A stretch of 64,000 bases of DNA from Ensifer sp. USDA 6670 (lineage in GTDB: Bacteria; Pseudomonadota; Alphaproteobacteria; Rhizobiales; Rhizobiaceae). Position 1 is the stretch's first letter, and each line of letters begins with the position of its first letter. The stretch covers positions 434,001 through 498,000 of the forward strand of contig ATWE01000001.1 of NCBI GenBank assembly GCA_000421085.1. The letters are read 5' to 3'. Both the position numbers and the translations under genes were made by a program. Positions 24,777 through 32,522 of this stretch are shown here, one piece after another. The notes beneath the pieces are model-generated. The model was not told the DNA's origin. It made no database searches and worked only from the letters and a program-made list of their open reading frames with translations.

Positions 24777-25865
24777 ATGCCCTGGAGCAATCAGAATGGC
24801 GGCGGCGGCGGCCCGTGGGGCGGCGGCGGCGGCAATCAGGGGCCATGGGGCCAGGGGCCCAACCGGCCGCGCGGCGGGAGAGGTGGTCCGCCGGATCTGG
24901 AAGAAATCATCCGGCGTGGCCAGGATCAGTTGAAAAACGTCGTTCCGGGAGGCTTCAACGGCGGGATCTTCGTCATCGTAGGCCTGTTGGTTCTCGGCTT
25001 TATCCTGCTGAATTCCATTTATACCGTTCAGCCGGACGAACGCGGCGTCGAGATGCGCTTCGGCAAGCCGAAGGAAGAAATCTCCATGCCGGGCCTGCAC
25101 TATCACTTCTGGCCGCTCGAAACAGTCGAGATCGTCAAGGTGACGGAGCAGCAGCAGAATATCGGCGGCCGTACGGGCCAGTCGAATGCCGGCCTGATGC
25201 TCAGTGGCGATCAGAACATCGTCAACGTGCAATTCTCGGTGCTGTACTCGGTCACCGATCCGAAGGCCTATCTCTTCAATGTCGAGAACCCGGCCGACAC
25301 GCTGCAGCAGGTGGCCGAAAGCGCAATGCGCGAGGTCGTCGGCCGCCGTCCGGCCCAGGACATCTTTCGCGACAACCGCCAAGCGATCGCCGCGGACGTG
25401 AAGAATACGATCCAGGCGACGATGGATACTTATGGCGCCGGCATATCGGTGAATACCGTTGCGATCGAGGATGCCGCACCGCCGCGTGAAGTGGCCGATG
25501 CGTTCGACGAAGTGCAGCGCGCCGAGCAGGACGAAGACCGCTTCGTCGAGGAGGCGAACCAGTACGCCAACCAGGTGCTCGGCAGGGCTCGCGGCCAGGG
25601 CGCCCAGATCCGCGAAGAGGCGGCCGCCTACAAGGATCGCGTCGTCAAAGAAGCTCAGGGTGAGGCTCAGCGCTTCATTTCGGTCTACGACGAATATTCC
25701 AAGGCCCCGGAGGTCACGCGCAAGCGCCTTTACATCGAAACGCTGCAAGGTGTTCTCGGCAGGTCCAAGAAGGTCATTCTGGACGAGAAGAACGGCCAGG
25801 GCGTACTGCCCTATCTGCCGCTCAACGAAATCGGCAGGCCCGTTCAGTCGGGAGGAAACCAATGA
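24777..25865 (+). CDS. hflK: HflK, SPFH-domain membrane protein
   Basis: This 362-residue protein has a Gly/Pro/Asn-rich cytoplasmic N-terminus (residues 1-45), one transmembrane segment at about 59-78 (IFVIVGLLVLGFILLNS), then the SPFH/band-7 domain beginning YTVQPDERGVEMRFGKPKEE. A coiled coil rich in Glu and Ala follows (ANQYANQVLGRARGQGAQIREEAAAYKDR). HflK with HflC forms a large periplasmic cage around FtsH and controls membrane-protein turnover. ATG at 24777 follows GAAGTGAGG. The stop overlaps the hflC start. Confidence 0.95.
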   Translation: MPWSNQNGGGGGPWGGGGGNQGPWGQGPNRPRGGRGGPPDLEEIIRRGQDQLKNVVPGGFNGGIFVIVGLLVLGFILLNSIYTVQPDERGVEMRFGKPKEEISMPGLHYHFWPLETVEIVKVTEQQQNIGGRTGQSNAGLMLSGDQNIVNVQFSVLYSVTDPKAYLFNVENPADTLQQVAESAMREVVGRRPAQDIFRDNRQAIAADVKNTIQATMDTYGAGISVNTVAIEDAAPPREVADAFDEVQRAEQDEDRFVEEANQYANQVLGRARGQGAQIREEAAAYKDRVVKEAQGEAQRFISVYDEYSKAPEVTRKRLYIETLQGVLGRSKKVILDEKNGQGVLPYLPLNEIGRPVQSGGNQ

Positions 25866-26794
25866 TCAACAATCGCAGTTCAATAATCCTGATCGTCCTC
25901 GCCGCCGTCCTGTTCGTCGTTTATTCCTCGGTCTTCGTCGTGAACGAGCGCCAGCAAGCGATCGTCGTTCGCTTCGGTGAGATCCGGGAGGTGAAGAGCG
26001 AGCCGGGTCTCTATTTCAAGCTTCCATTCGGCTTCATGGATGCCGATCGCGTCCAGTATGTCGAAGACCAGGCACTCCGTTTCGATCTCGACAATATCCG
26101 GGTGCAGGTCTCCGGCGGCAAGTTCTACGAGGTGGATGCATTCGTCGTCTACAAGATCGCCGACCCCCGCCGCTTCCGCCAGACGGTTTCCGGAGACCGG
26201 GAAGCTGCGGAGTCGCGGCTCAGGACGCGCCTCGATGCGTCGCTGCGCCGGGTTTACGGTCTGAGGGGATTCGAGGCGGCGCTTTCCGACGAGCGTGCAT
26301 CGATGATGCGTGAGGTCCGGACGGACCTCAGCGCGGATGCCGAGTCGCTCGGCCTCAAGATCGAGGACGTGCGCATCCGCCGTACGGACCTGACCCAGGA
26401 AGTCTCGCAGCAGACCTACGATCGGATGAAGGCGGAACGTCTGGCCGAAGCCGAACTGATCCGTGCCCGAGGCAACGAGGAAGGCCAGCGACGCCGCGCG
26501 ATCGCCGATCGTCAAGTGGTCGAGATCGTTGCCGAAGCGCAGCGTGATTCGGAAATCCTGCGCGGCGAAGGCGAAGCTCAGCGGACGCAGATATTTGCCG
26601 ACGCATTCCAGCGCGATCCGGGCTTCTTCGAGTTCTACCGGTCGATGGCTGCCTATGAGCAGTCGATCGGCAGCCCGGACACAACCATCGTGCTGTCGCC
26701 GCATTCGGAATTCTTCCGATATTTCAACAGTGCGGACGGTGCGGACCAAACGCCACCGAGTCCGGGCCTGGCGGCGCCGACCACCGCAGATTGA
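25862..26794 (+). CDS. hflC: HflC, SPFH-domain membrane protein
   Basis: This 310-residue partner of HflK has an N-terminal anchor SIILIVLAAVLFVVYSSVFVV at about 7-27, then the band-7 domain NERQQAIVVRFGEIREVKSEPGLYFKLPF. The characteristic coiled-coil segment DRMKAERLAEAELIRARGNEEGQRRRAIADRQ follows. Its ATG overlaps the HflK stop (ATGA), which supports 1:1 translation. The C-terminus is Thr/Pro-rich. It is followed by a DUF2065 gene 7 bases after the stop, a neighbour commonly found with hflKC. Confidence 0.96.
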   Translation: MINNRSSIILIVLAAVLFVVYSSVFVVNERQQAIVVRFGEIREVKSEPGLYFKLPFGFMDADRVQYVEDQALRFDLDNIRVQVSGGKFYEVDAFVVYKIADPRRFRQTVSGDREAAESRLRTRLDASLRRVYGLRGFEAALSDERASMMREVRTDLSADAESLGLKIEDVRIRRTDLTQEVSQQTYDRMKAERLAEAELIRARGNEEGQRRRAIADRQVVEIVAEAQRDSEILRGEGEAQRTQIFADAFQRDPGFFEFYRSMAAYEQSIGSPDTTIVLSPHSEFFRYFNSADGADQTPPSPGLAAPTTAD

Positions 26795-26801
26795 GCGGAC
26801 G

Positions 26802-26987
26802 ATGTCCGACTTTCTGATCGGTCTGGCTTTTTTCCTGATCATCGAGGGGCTGGTGTACGCACTGGCCCCTTTGGTTTTGGTGGAACTGGCGAAGCGATTG
26901 CCGTATGTCCCTGAACATCAGCTCCGATTGGCCGGATTGACTTCGGTGGCCGTCGGCGTCGGGCTTGTATGGTTGCTTCGAGGATAA
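26802..26987 (+). CDS. DUF2065 family small membrane protein
   Basis: This 61-residue protein has two hydrophobic helices (DFLIGLAFFLIIEGLVYALAP and LAGLTSVAVGVGLVWLLRG) separated by the conserved KRLPYVPEHQLRLAG loop, typical of DUF2065. It starts 7 bases after hflC. Its stop TAA overlaps the ATG of the next gene (TAATG). The role is unknown; conservation next to hflKC suggests it works with the FtsH/HflKC complex. Confidence 0.88.
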   Translation: MSDFLIGLAFFLIIEGLVYALAPLVLVELAKRLPYVPEHQLRLAGLTSVAVGVGLVWLLRG

Positions 26988-27379
26988 TGCGAATGCCACA
27001 GAAACTGCTCATCCGGCTGGTCGATGCCGAATATGCCATTACCCGTTTGAACGTCGGATCCGCGATTCCGGAGTGGCTGCCGGGCCCTGGGTTCTGGACG
27101 GTTTCCAGTTCCCGCGAGGAAATGACGCTCGTCTGTCGTGCCGCCCGTGTCCCATCGAGCGTGCAGAGTTCGCTCGGCTGGCGCTGCTTCCGTATCGAGC
27201 AGCACTTCAGTTTCGACGTGCCCGGCGTTCTATCGTCGGTGCTGCGACCGCTTTCGGAGGCAGGTGTCGGCGTCTTCGCCAACTCGACCTTCAGCACCGA
27301 CTACGTCTTCGTCGCGGGTTCCAATCTCGAGCAGGCCGTGGAGGCTCTGAAGGAGCACGGGCACGAAATAACCATCTGA
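26987..27379 (+). CDS. ACT domain protein
   Basis: The protein has about 130 residues, with a beta-alpha core SFDVPGVLSSVLRPLSEAGVGVFANSTFSTDYVFVAGSNLEQAVEALKEHGHEI near the C-terminus. This matches the ACT/CASTOR-like fold of small predicted amino-acid-binding regulators. The N-terminal half has a similar strand pattern (ITRLNVGSAIPEWL...FWTVSSSREEMTLVC). The start at 26987 overlaps the DUF2065 stop (TAATG); an ATG at 26993 is also possible. Ligand unknown. Confidence 0.75.
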   Translation: MRMPQKLLIRLVDAEYAITRLNVGSAIPEWLPGPGFWTVSSSREEMTLVCRAARVPSSVQSSLGWRCFRIEQHFSFDVPGVLSSVLRPLSEAGVGVFANSTFSTDYVFVAGSNLEQAVEALKEHGHEITI

Positions 27380-27588
27380 CGCGCCGCCGGTTCGCTGCCC
27401 GGATCAGGAAATCGTGTTTGGACGCTTCGGAATTCCGCCGTATCTTCAAGAGAAGGTTCGCGTGTTGCGCGTCTCGATCAGGTCGCGCTGCGCTGTAGTT
27501 CGTTGCAGCCAAACGATGTTCATGCATCATCCTTGCCGCACGACCGGGGACCGGCGTTACGTGAGGGAAATGATAGGAGCCTAGCGAC

Positions 27589-29100
27589 TTGTCGAAACGA
27601 CCCGAAATCTTCCGCGGCCTGGTGCTGGCGGCCGCGACGGCACTCATATTCACCAATGCGACGCTGGCCCAGACGGCCACGTCCCGGCCTCCGGCCGGAC
27701 CGCCGTCCGTTGCCGATCTCGCCGAGGGATTGCTCGACGCCGTCGTCAACATATCGATTTCGCAGAACGTCAAGGGCGACGACGACAATGCGCCGATGCC
27801 GCAGGTGCCGGAGGGATCGCCGCATCAGGAGTTCTTCGACGAGTTTTTCAGGGGACAGGGCGGCGAGGGCGGTCGGCCGCGAACGGTCAACTCGCTCGGT
27901 TCGGGCTTCATCATCGACCCGGCCGGCTACATAGTCACCAACAACCACGTCATCCAGGATGCCGACGATATCGAGATCAATTTCTCCGATGGATCGAAGC
28001 TGAAGGCGAAGCTGGTCGGCATGGATACGAAAACCGACCTCGCCCTCCTGAAGGTCGAACCGAAGAAGCCGCTCAAGGCCGTCTCCTTCGGCGACTCGCG
28101 AAAGATCAGGATCGGCGATTGGGTGATGGTCGTCGGCAATCCGTTCGGCCTTGGCGTATCCGTGTCCGTGGGTGTCGTCTCCGCACGCGGTCGCAATATC
28201 AATGCGGGACCCTACGACAGTTTCATCCAGACCGATGCGGCGATCAACCGCGGCAATTCGGGCGGTCCGCTTTTCAACATGCAGGGTGAGGTCGTCGGCA
28301 TCAATACGGCGATCCTTTCGCAGACCGGCATGTCGGTCGGTATCGGCTTTGCCGTGCCGGCGGAGCTTGCGGTGAACGTCGTCAATCAGCTCAAGGAATT
28401 CGGCGAAACGCGCCGTGGCTGGCTCGGTGTACGGATCCAGCCCGTCACGGACGATATCGCCGAGAGCCTGAAGATGGAGCTGCCACGCGGCGCGCTCGTT
28501 TCGGGCATCATCGAGGGCGGTCCGATCACCAAGGGCGAGATCAAGCCGGGCGACATCATCATCCGCTTCGACGGAACGGATATAGCGGAAATTCGCGATC
28601 TCATGCGCACTGTCGGCGAGAGCCCGGTCGGCAAGGCGGTCGATGTCGTCATTATCCGCGACGGCAAGGAGCAGACCGTTCGCGTGACGCTCGGTCGGCT
28701 GGAGGATGGCGAGCAGCTCGCCAATGCGAAACCGGGTGAAGTGCTGCCGAATGGCGGTGAGGCGAAGCCCGGCGAGCCGCCGGCCGCGCAACTGCCTGCG
28801 AGCGACACCGTGCTCGGAATGAAGCTTGCCGAGCTCGACGCCGACCGCCGCCAGAGCTTCGGTATCGCCGAAAGTGTCAAAGGCGTCGTGATCACCGAGG
28901 TACAGCCCAATTCGCCCGCGGCCGAGCGTCGGGTGGAGCCGGGCGAGGTGATCGTCGAACTCGGTCAGGAGGCGATGGAAACGCCGGAGGATGTCACCTC
29001 ACGCGTCACCGAACTGAAGGCCGACGGGCGCCGCAACGCCTTGCTGATGATCGCGAGCAAAACCGGCGAACTGCGCTTCGTGACGGTGCGGATGGAATAG
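27589..29100 (+). CDS. degP: DegP/HtrA periplasmic serine protease (Do family)
   Basis: This 503-residue protein has a signal peptide at residues 1-27 (LVLAAATALIFTNATLA|Q) and a trypsin-like domain with triad His120 (VTNNHVIQD), Asp150 (TKTDLALLKV) and Ser224 (RGNSGGPLF). Two PDZ domains follow (about 285-375 and 405-495). It degrades or refolds misfolded periplasmic proteins. The start is TTG at 27589, with TAGGAGC about 10 bases upstream; no in-frame ATG precedes the signal peptide. It follows hflKC and the ACT gene on the same strand and has its own 210-base upstream region. Confidence 0.95.
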   Translation: MSKRPEIFRGLVLAAATALIFTNATLAQTATSRPPAGPPSVADLAEGLLDAVVNISISQNVKGDDDNAPMPQVPEGSPHQEFFDEFFRGQGGEGGRPRTVNSLGSGFIIDPAGYIVTNNHVIQDADDIEINFSDGSKLKAKLVGMDTKTDLALLKVEPKKPLKAVSFGDSRKIRIGDWVMVVGNPFGLGVSVSVGVVSARGRNINAGPYDSFIQTDAAINRGNSGGPLFNMQGEVVGINTAILSQTGMSVGIGFAVPAELAVNVVNQLKEFGETRRGWLGVRIQPVTDDIAESLKMELPRGALVSGIIEGGPITKGEIKPGDIIIRFDGTDIAEIRDLMRTVGESPVGKAVDVVIIRDGKEQTVRVTLGRLEDGEQLANAKPGEVLPNGGEAKPGEPPAAQLPASDTVLGMKLAELDADRRQSFGIAESVKGVVITEVQPNSPAAERRVEPGEVIVELGQEAMETPEDVTSRVTELKADGRRNALLMIASKTGELRFVTVRME

Positions 29101-29132
29101 ATTTCGCGTTCTCGGCCGTGGCGACGGGGGTG

Positions 29133-29708
29133 CTACCGCTTCGCGGCAAAGCGATCGCGCCGCCACTCTTCCGCGGTTATTGCGTAAAGCACGTGGCGTT
29201 TGAGATGCGGATGCGTGTCCGGGACGCCGGAATGATCGAAGTCGCGCTTGGAATCCGGACGCATGCCGATCCGCTTCATCACGGCGGTGGAGCGAGTGTT
29301 GCCCGGAACAGCGATGGCAACGATCTCCCCGAGCATCCTCTCGCTGAATCCATAATCGAGAAGCGCCCGCGCTGCCTCCGTGACGTAGCCCTTTCCCCAA
29401 TGGCGGACAGCCAGGCGCCAACCGATCTCGACGGTGCCGTCGGGCAGGTGCGGTTCGAGGTCGGTGCGTGCAAGTCCGCAGAAACCGACCGGCGCGTCGT
29501 TCTCACGGTGCGTGAGCGCGAAGAAGCCGAAGCCGGTTTCGCGGATGTTGCGGTTATTGCGGTCGAAGAGTGCGTCGGCTTCCGCACGGGTGCGGCGGAG
29601 CGGGAAGAACTCCATGACCGTGGCATCGCTGTTGATCTCGGCAAAGAGTTCGCGATCGGTCTCGACCCAGGCACGGAGCCGGAGCCGCCCGGTCTCGAGA
29701 ATGATCAC
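29133..29708 (-). CDS. GNAT family acetyltransferase, RimJ-like
   Basis: This 191-residue protein has an acetyl-CoA fold: TGRLRLRAWVETDRELFAEIN at the start, GTVEIGWRLAVRHWGKGYVTEAARALLDYGF with the pyrophosphate-binding R/Q-x-x-G-x-G/A equivalent WGKGYV, and NTRSTAVMKRIGM. This pattern is typical of acetyltransferase_3/RimJ-RimL relatives, which acetylate N-termini or small molecules. Start GTG at 29708 overlaps the serB stop (GTGA), so it is the second gene of a serB operon. Substrate unknown. Confidence 0.87.
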   Translation of the reverse strand: MIILETGRLRLRAWVETDRELFAEINSDATVMEFFPLRRTRAEADALFDRNNRNIRETGFGFFALTHRENDAPVGFCGLARTDLEPHLPDGTVEIGWRLAVRHWGKGYVTEAARALLDYGFSERMLGEIVAIAVPGNTRSTAVMKRIGMRPDSKRDFDHSGVPDTHPHLKRHVLYAITAEEWRRDRFAAKR

Positions 29709-30592
29709 GTCACGAAATCCGTCTTGCGGTATCCCTGGAGATAGAGCAGGGCGGTGAGGTCGCCATGGTCGATGCGGATCTTCGCCTGTTCGGCAACGAC
29801 GGGCTTGGCGTGGAGCGCCACTCCAGTGCCGGCAAGCTGCAGCATCCCGAGATCGTTGGCACCGTCGCCGACGGCGATGACGTCTGCCGGCGTGATGCCG
29901 AGCCGTTCCGAAATGTCGATGAGCGCGTCGACCTTGGCCTGCTTGCCGAGGATCGGCCGGGCAACCTCGCCGGTGAGCCTGCCGTTTTCTTCAACCAGAA
30001 TGTTGGCACGGTTTTCGTCGAATCCGAGCTTCTCTGCGATAGGGCCGGTGAACACGGTGAAGCCGCCGGAGACGAGGGCGCTGTAATGTCCTCTGGCCTT
30101 CATGGTGGCGATCAGTTCGCGGCCACCCGGCGTCAATGTGATACGCGTGGTTATGACCTCCTGGACGACGGTAACGGGCAGGCCCTGGAGAAGTGCCACT
30201 CTTTCGACGAGTGCCGGCTCGAAAGCGATCTCGCCGTTCATGGCGCGCGCGGTGATTGCCGCGACCTTTTCCTTCAAGCCGACTTCCGCGGCCAGTTCGT
30301 CGATGCATTCCTGTCCGATCATGGTGGAGTCCATGTCGGCGATCAGGAATCGCTTGCGGCGGCTTTCGGCATCCTGCACGGCGACGTCGATCGCTGCGCC
30401 GGCGACCGCCTTGCGCAGCCGAGCTTCCGCTTCGCCGGCCTCGGCGCCATCCCTCAACACGATGTCGCAGGCAATACCGTCCGCAAGCCAATAGAGCCCG
30501 GACGCATCGAGGCTTTCCGCTGCCGCTTCCGCGCGTGCTGGCGTCAGAACGGGATTTGACGGATTGGCGATAAGCGTGGCAACGAGAGCCAT
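29705..30592 (-). CDS. serB: phosphoserine phosphatase
   Basis: This 295-residue HAD-family enzyme performs the last step of serine synthesis. Motif I is DMDSTMIGQECIDELA with the nucleophile first Asp, motif II VSGGFTVFT, motif III Lys in GKQAKV, and motif IV GDGANDLGML. The first 80 residues form the N-terminal regulatory domain found in longer SerB proteins. The start is ATG at 30592; upstream open frame to 30718 overlaps miaA. Its start codon overlaps that of the divergent miaA gene. The downstream acetyltransferase is translationally coupled. Confidence 0.95.
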   Translation of the reverse strand: MALVATLIANPSNPVLTPARAEAAAESLDASGLYWLADGIACDIVLRDGAEAGEAEARLRKAVAGAAIDVAVQDAESRRKRFLIADMDSTMIGQECIDELAAEVGLKEKVAAITARAMNGEIAFEPALVERVALLQGLPVTVVQEVITTRITLTPGGRELIATMKARGHYSALVSGGFTVFTGPIAEKLGFDENRANILVEENGRLTGEVARPILGKQAKVDALIDISERLGITPADVIAVGDGANDLGMLQLAGTGVALHAKPVVAEQAKIRIDHGDLTALLYLQGYRKTDFVT

Positions 30593-31502
30593 GATGCAAA
30601 ACCTTGCGAAAGACATCGACGCGATCCTGATAACCGGGCCGACCGCCAGCGGCAAGTCCGCGCTCGCGGTGAAGCTCGCGCAAAGACACGGCGGCGTCGT
30701 GATCAATGCGGATAGCATGCAGGTTTACGGAACGCTGAAAGTCCTGACCGCACGGCCGGACGAAAGCGAGATGGGTGGCGTCGAGCATTTCCTCTACGGT
30801 CACGTCCCGCCAGGCCAGGCCTATTCCACCGGCGTGTGGCTTCGGGAAGCGGAAGCGCTCGTGGTGCGGCTGAGGAAAGAAGGGAGGCTGCCGGTCTTCG
30901 TCGGCGGCACGGGCCTCTATTTCAAAGCGCTGACGGGAGGGCTGTCGGATATGCCCGAGATTCCCTTCGAAACCCGCAAGCGCCTGCGCGCGCGCTTGAC
31001 GGAGGAGGGGCCCGGGGTGCTCCACCGCGAACTTTCCGCACGCGATCCGGAGACCGCGGCGCGCCTGCAGCCCAGCGACGGGCAGCGTATCGTGCGCGCG
31101 CTGGAGATAATCGAGGCGACGGGTAGGCCGATAGGATCTTACCAGCAGAGCCGTGGACCGGTGATCATCGACCCGGCGCGAGCGCAGAAGATCGTCGTAT
31201 TGCCGGAGCGGCGGCTTCTTCATGGCCGTATCGATCGGCGCTTCGAGACGATGCTTGCGAGAGGCGCCATCGAGGAGGTCCGCGCGCTTCTCGCGCTCCG
31301 CCTTCCTCCGGAAATGCCGGTGATGAAGGCGATCGGCGTCCCACAGATCGCCGCGATGCTGAAAGACGAGATGAGCGAAACGCAGGTGATCGAGGCTGGC
31401 GCGGCTGCGACGCGGCAATATGCCAAGCGCCAGATGACCTGGTTTCGCAACCAGCTTGACGAGACCTGGCAGCGTATCGAAGGTCCGGATGCCCTGCGCT
31501 AA
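30591..31502 (+). CDS. miaA: tRNA dimethylallyltransferase
   Basis: This 303-residue enzyme adds the isopentenyl group to A37 of tRNAs that read UNN codons. The P-loop GPTASGKSALAVKLA is followed by VINADSMQVYGTLKVLTARP and VFVGGTGLYFKAL. KRQMTWFRNQL, near the C-terminus, is the typical tRNA-binding element. ATG at 30591 or 30594; the former overlaps the divergent serB start codon at 30592-30590. GAGAG just upstream is the only ribosome-site candidate. Confidence 0.95.
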   Translation: MMQNLAKDIDAILITGPTASGKSALAVKLAQRHGGVVINADSMQVYGTLKVLTARPDESEMGGVEHFLYGHVPPGQAYSTGVWLREAEALVVRLRKEGRLPVFVGGTGLYFKALTGGLSDMPEIPFETRKRLRARLTEEGPGVLHRELSARDPETAARLQPSDGQRIVRALEIIEATGRPIGSYQQSRGPVIIDPARAQKIVVLPERRLLHGRIDRRFETMLARGAIEEVRALLALRLPPEMPVMKAIGVPQIAAMLKDEMSETQVIEAGAAATRQYAKRQMTWFRNQLDETWQRIEGPDALR

Positions 31503-31577
31503 ACAACAAGCACAGGGCTGAGGCCCGTCGGAGACTGCATCGTGCTGCGGTCTGAAGCGGCAAAACGATCAGCAGCG

Positions 31578-32018
31578 TCAGTCGATGCCGTGCTCCTTCA
31601 ATACCGCCTCTTCGTCGCCGCTGATCCAGCCGAAAATCTTCGGCTCGCCGTCACGCAGCTGAACGAGGTAATGGACCTCGAAATCGATGGTGACATTCGG
31701 CTGTTCCTCCGCGTCGAAGACGGAGCGCCAATCGACCTGTACGAGAAAATGCAGCGCATCGATCGGTGTCACGGTGGTTTTGCGGATCTTCAATTCCCTG
31801 GTGCCGATCGCGCGATAGCGGGCGTAGCCCTTCTCCATGGAAGCCGTCAGGGTTTCGTCGTTTTTTCCCGTCATGACTCCGGCCGGCGAGGCGGCGATAA
31901 AGTCCGAGGCGAAGGCGGAGGTCGTATCTCCGACCGGAAGCGCGCCCGCAAGGACCTGGTTGGCCATGCTCTCGTAGCGCTCGAAGAAGCGCTTCAAAGT
32001 CTCTTCCATGATTTTCAT
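31578..32018 (-). CDS. NTF2-like fold protein (SnoaL type)
   Basis: This 146-residue protein begins MKIMEETLKRFFERYESMANQVLAGALPVGDTTSAFASDFIAASPAGV and ends KIFGWISGDEEAVLKEHGID. The cone-shaped NTF2-like fold is suggested by the helix-strand pattern and by the fixed YLVQLRDGEPKIFGW strand pair. The start ATG at 32018 has GGAG 11-14 bases upstream; the open frame beyond is a shadow of the next gene. A second NTF2-like gene lies 41 bases upstream on the same strand. No catalytic residues can be assigned. Confidence 0.72.
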   Translation of the reverse strand: MKIMEETLKRFFERYESMANQVLAGALPVGDTTSAFASDFIAASPAGVMTGKNDETLTASMEKGYARYRAIGTRELKIRKTTVTPIDALHFLVQVDWRSVFDAEEQPNVTIDFEVHYLVQLRDGEPKIFGWISGDEEAVLKEHGID

Positions 32019-32059
32019 CCCAATTCGCTCCGCGCGACGGAGGCTTGCGGTGCTGCAGG

Positions 32060-32410
32060 TCAATCGACCGGCGTGTGCTGGTGTTGAATGAGCTTCCAGT
32101 CTGCTCCGACGCCGTGATAGGTCGAGGTACAACAGGCCGCATAAGGCTCACCTTCCGCGCGTCGCGCCTCCGCAAGATAGCCGAGCACGATAAAGTTCTC
32201 GCCGATCCGGCTCATGACCTTCTCGCTGATCGTGAGATGCTCCCACCGCGGAATTCCCTGGAGACTTCGGATTATGACTGATCTTCCGCGCAGGAGACCG
32301 ACCGGCGCGGGGAATGCCATAATACAATCTTCGTCCAGCAGTTCGCGATAGGGATCGGCGCCCTCCAGCCAGAGCCGCCGCTCGTTTCTCCAAGCGTCAT
32401 TGTCGTCCAT
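32060..32410 (-). CDS. NTF2-like/DUF4440-type protein
   Basis: This 116-residue protein is also of NTF2-like type: WRNERRLWLEGADPYRELLDEDCIMAFPAPVGLLRGRSVIIRSLQGIPRWEHLTISEKVM, then GENFIVLGYLAEARR...YAACCTSTYHGVGADWKLIQHQHTPVD. This is the usual end strand of this fold. It is the first gene of a likely two-gene operon with the NTF2-like gene at 31578-32018. Function unknown; these folds bind small hydrophobic ligands or act as ketosteroid-isomerase-like enzymes. Confidence 0.75.
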   Translation of the reverse strand: MDDNDAWRNERRLWLEGADPYRELLDEDCIMAFPAPVGLLRGRSVIIRSLQGIPRWEHLTISEKVMSRIGENFIVLGYLAEARRAEGEPYAACCTSTYHGVGADWKLIQHQHTPVD

Positions 32411-32522
32411 GATCGTCTCCTCGCCTTGACGTCACTTCAACGCTTGAGAAGAGCCCCCGGATCCAAAATTGCAATCAGGGCAGGTTCAGCTGCCAGGACA
32501 AGCCGCGCCGTCCGCTTCTGCT

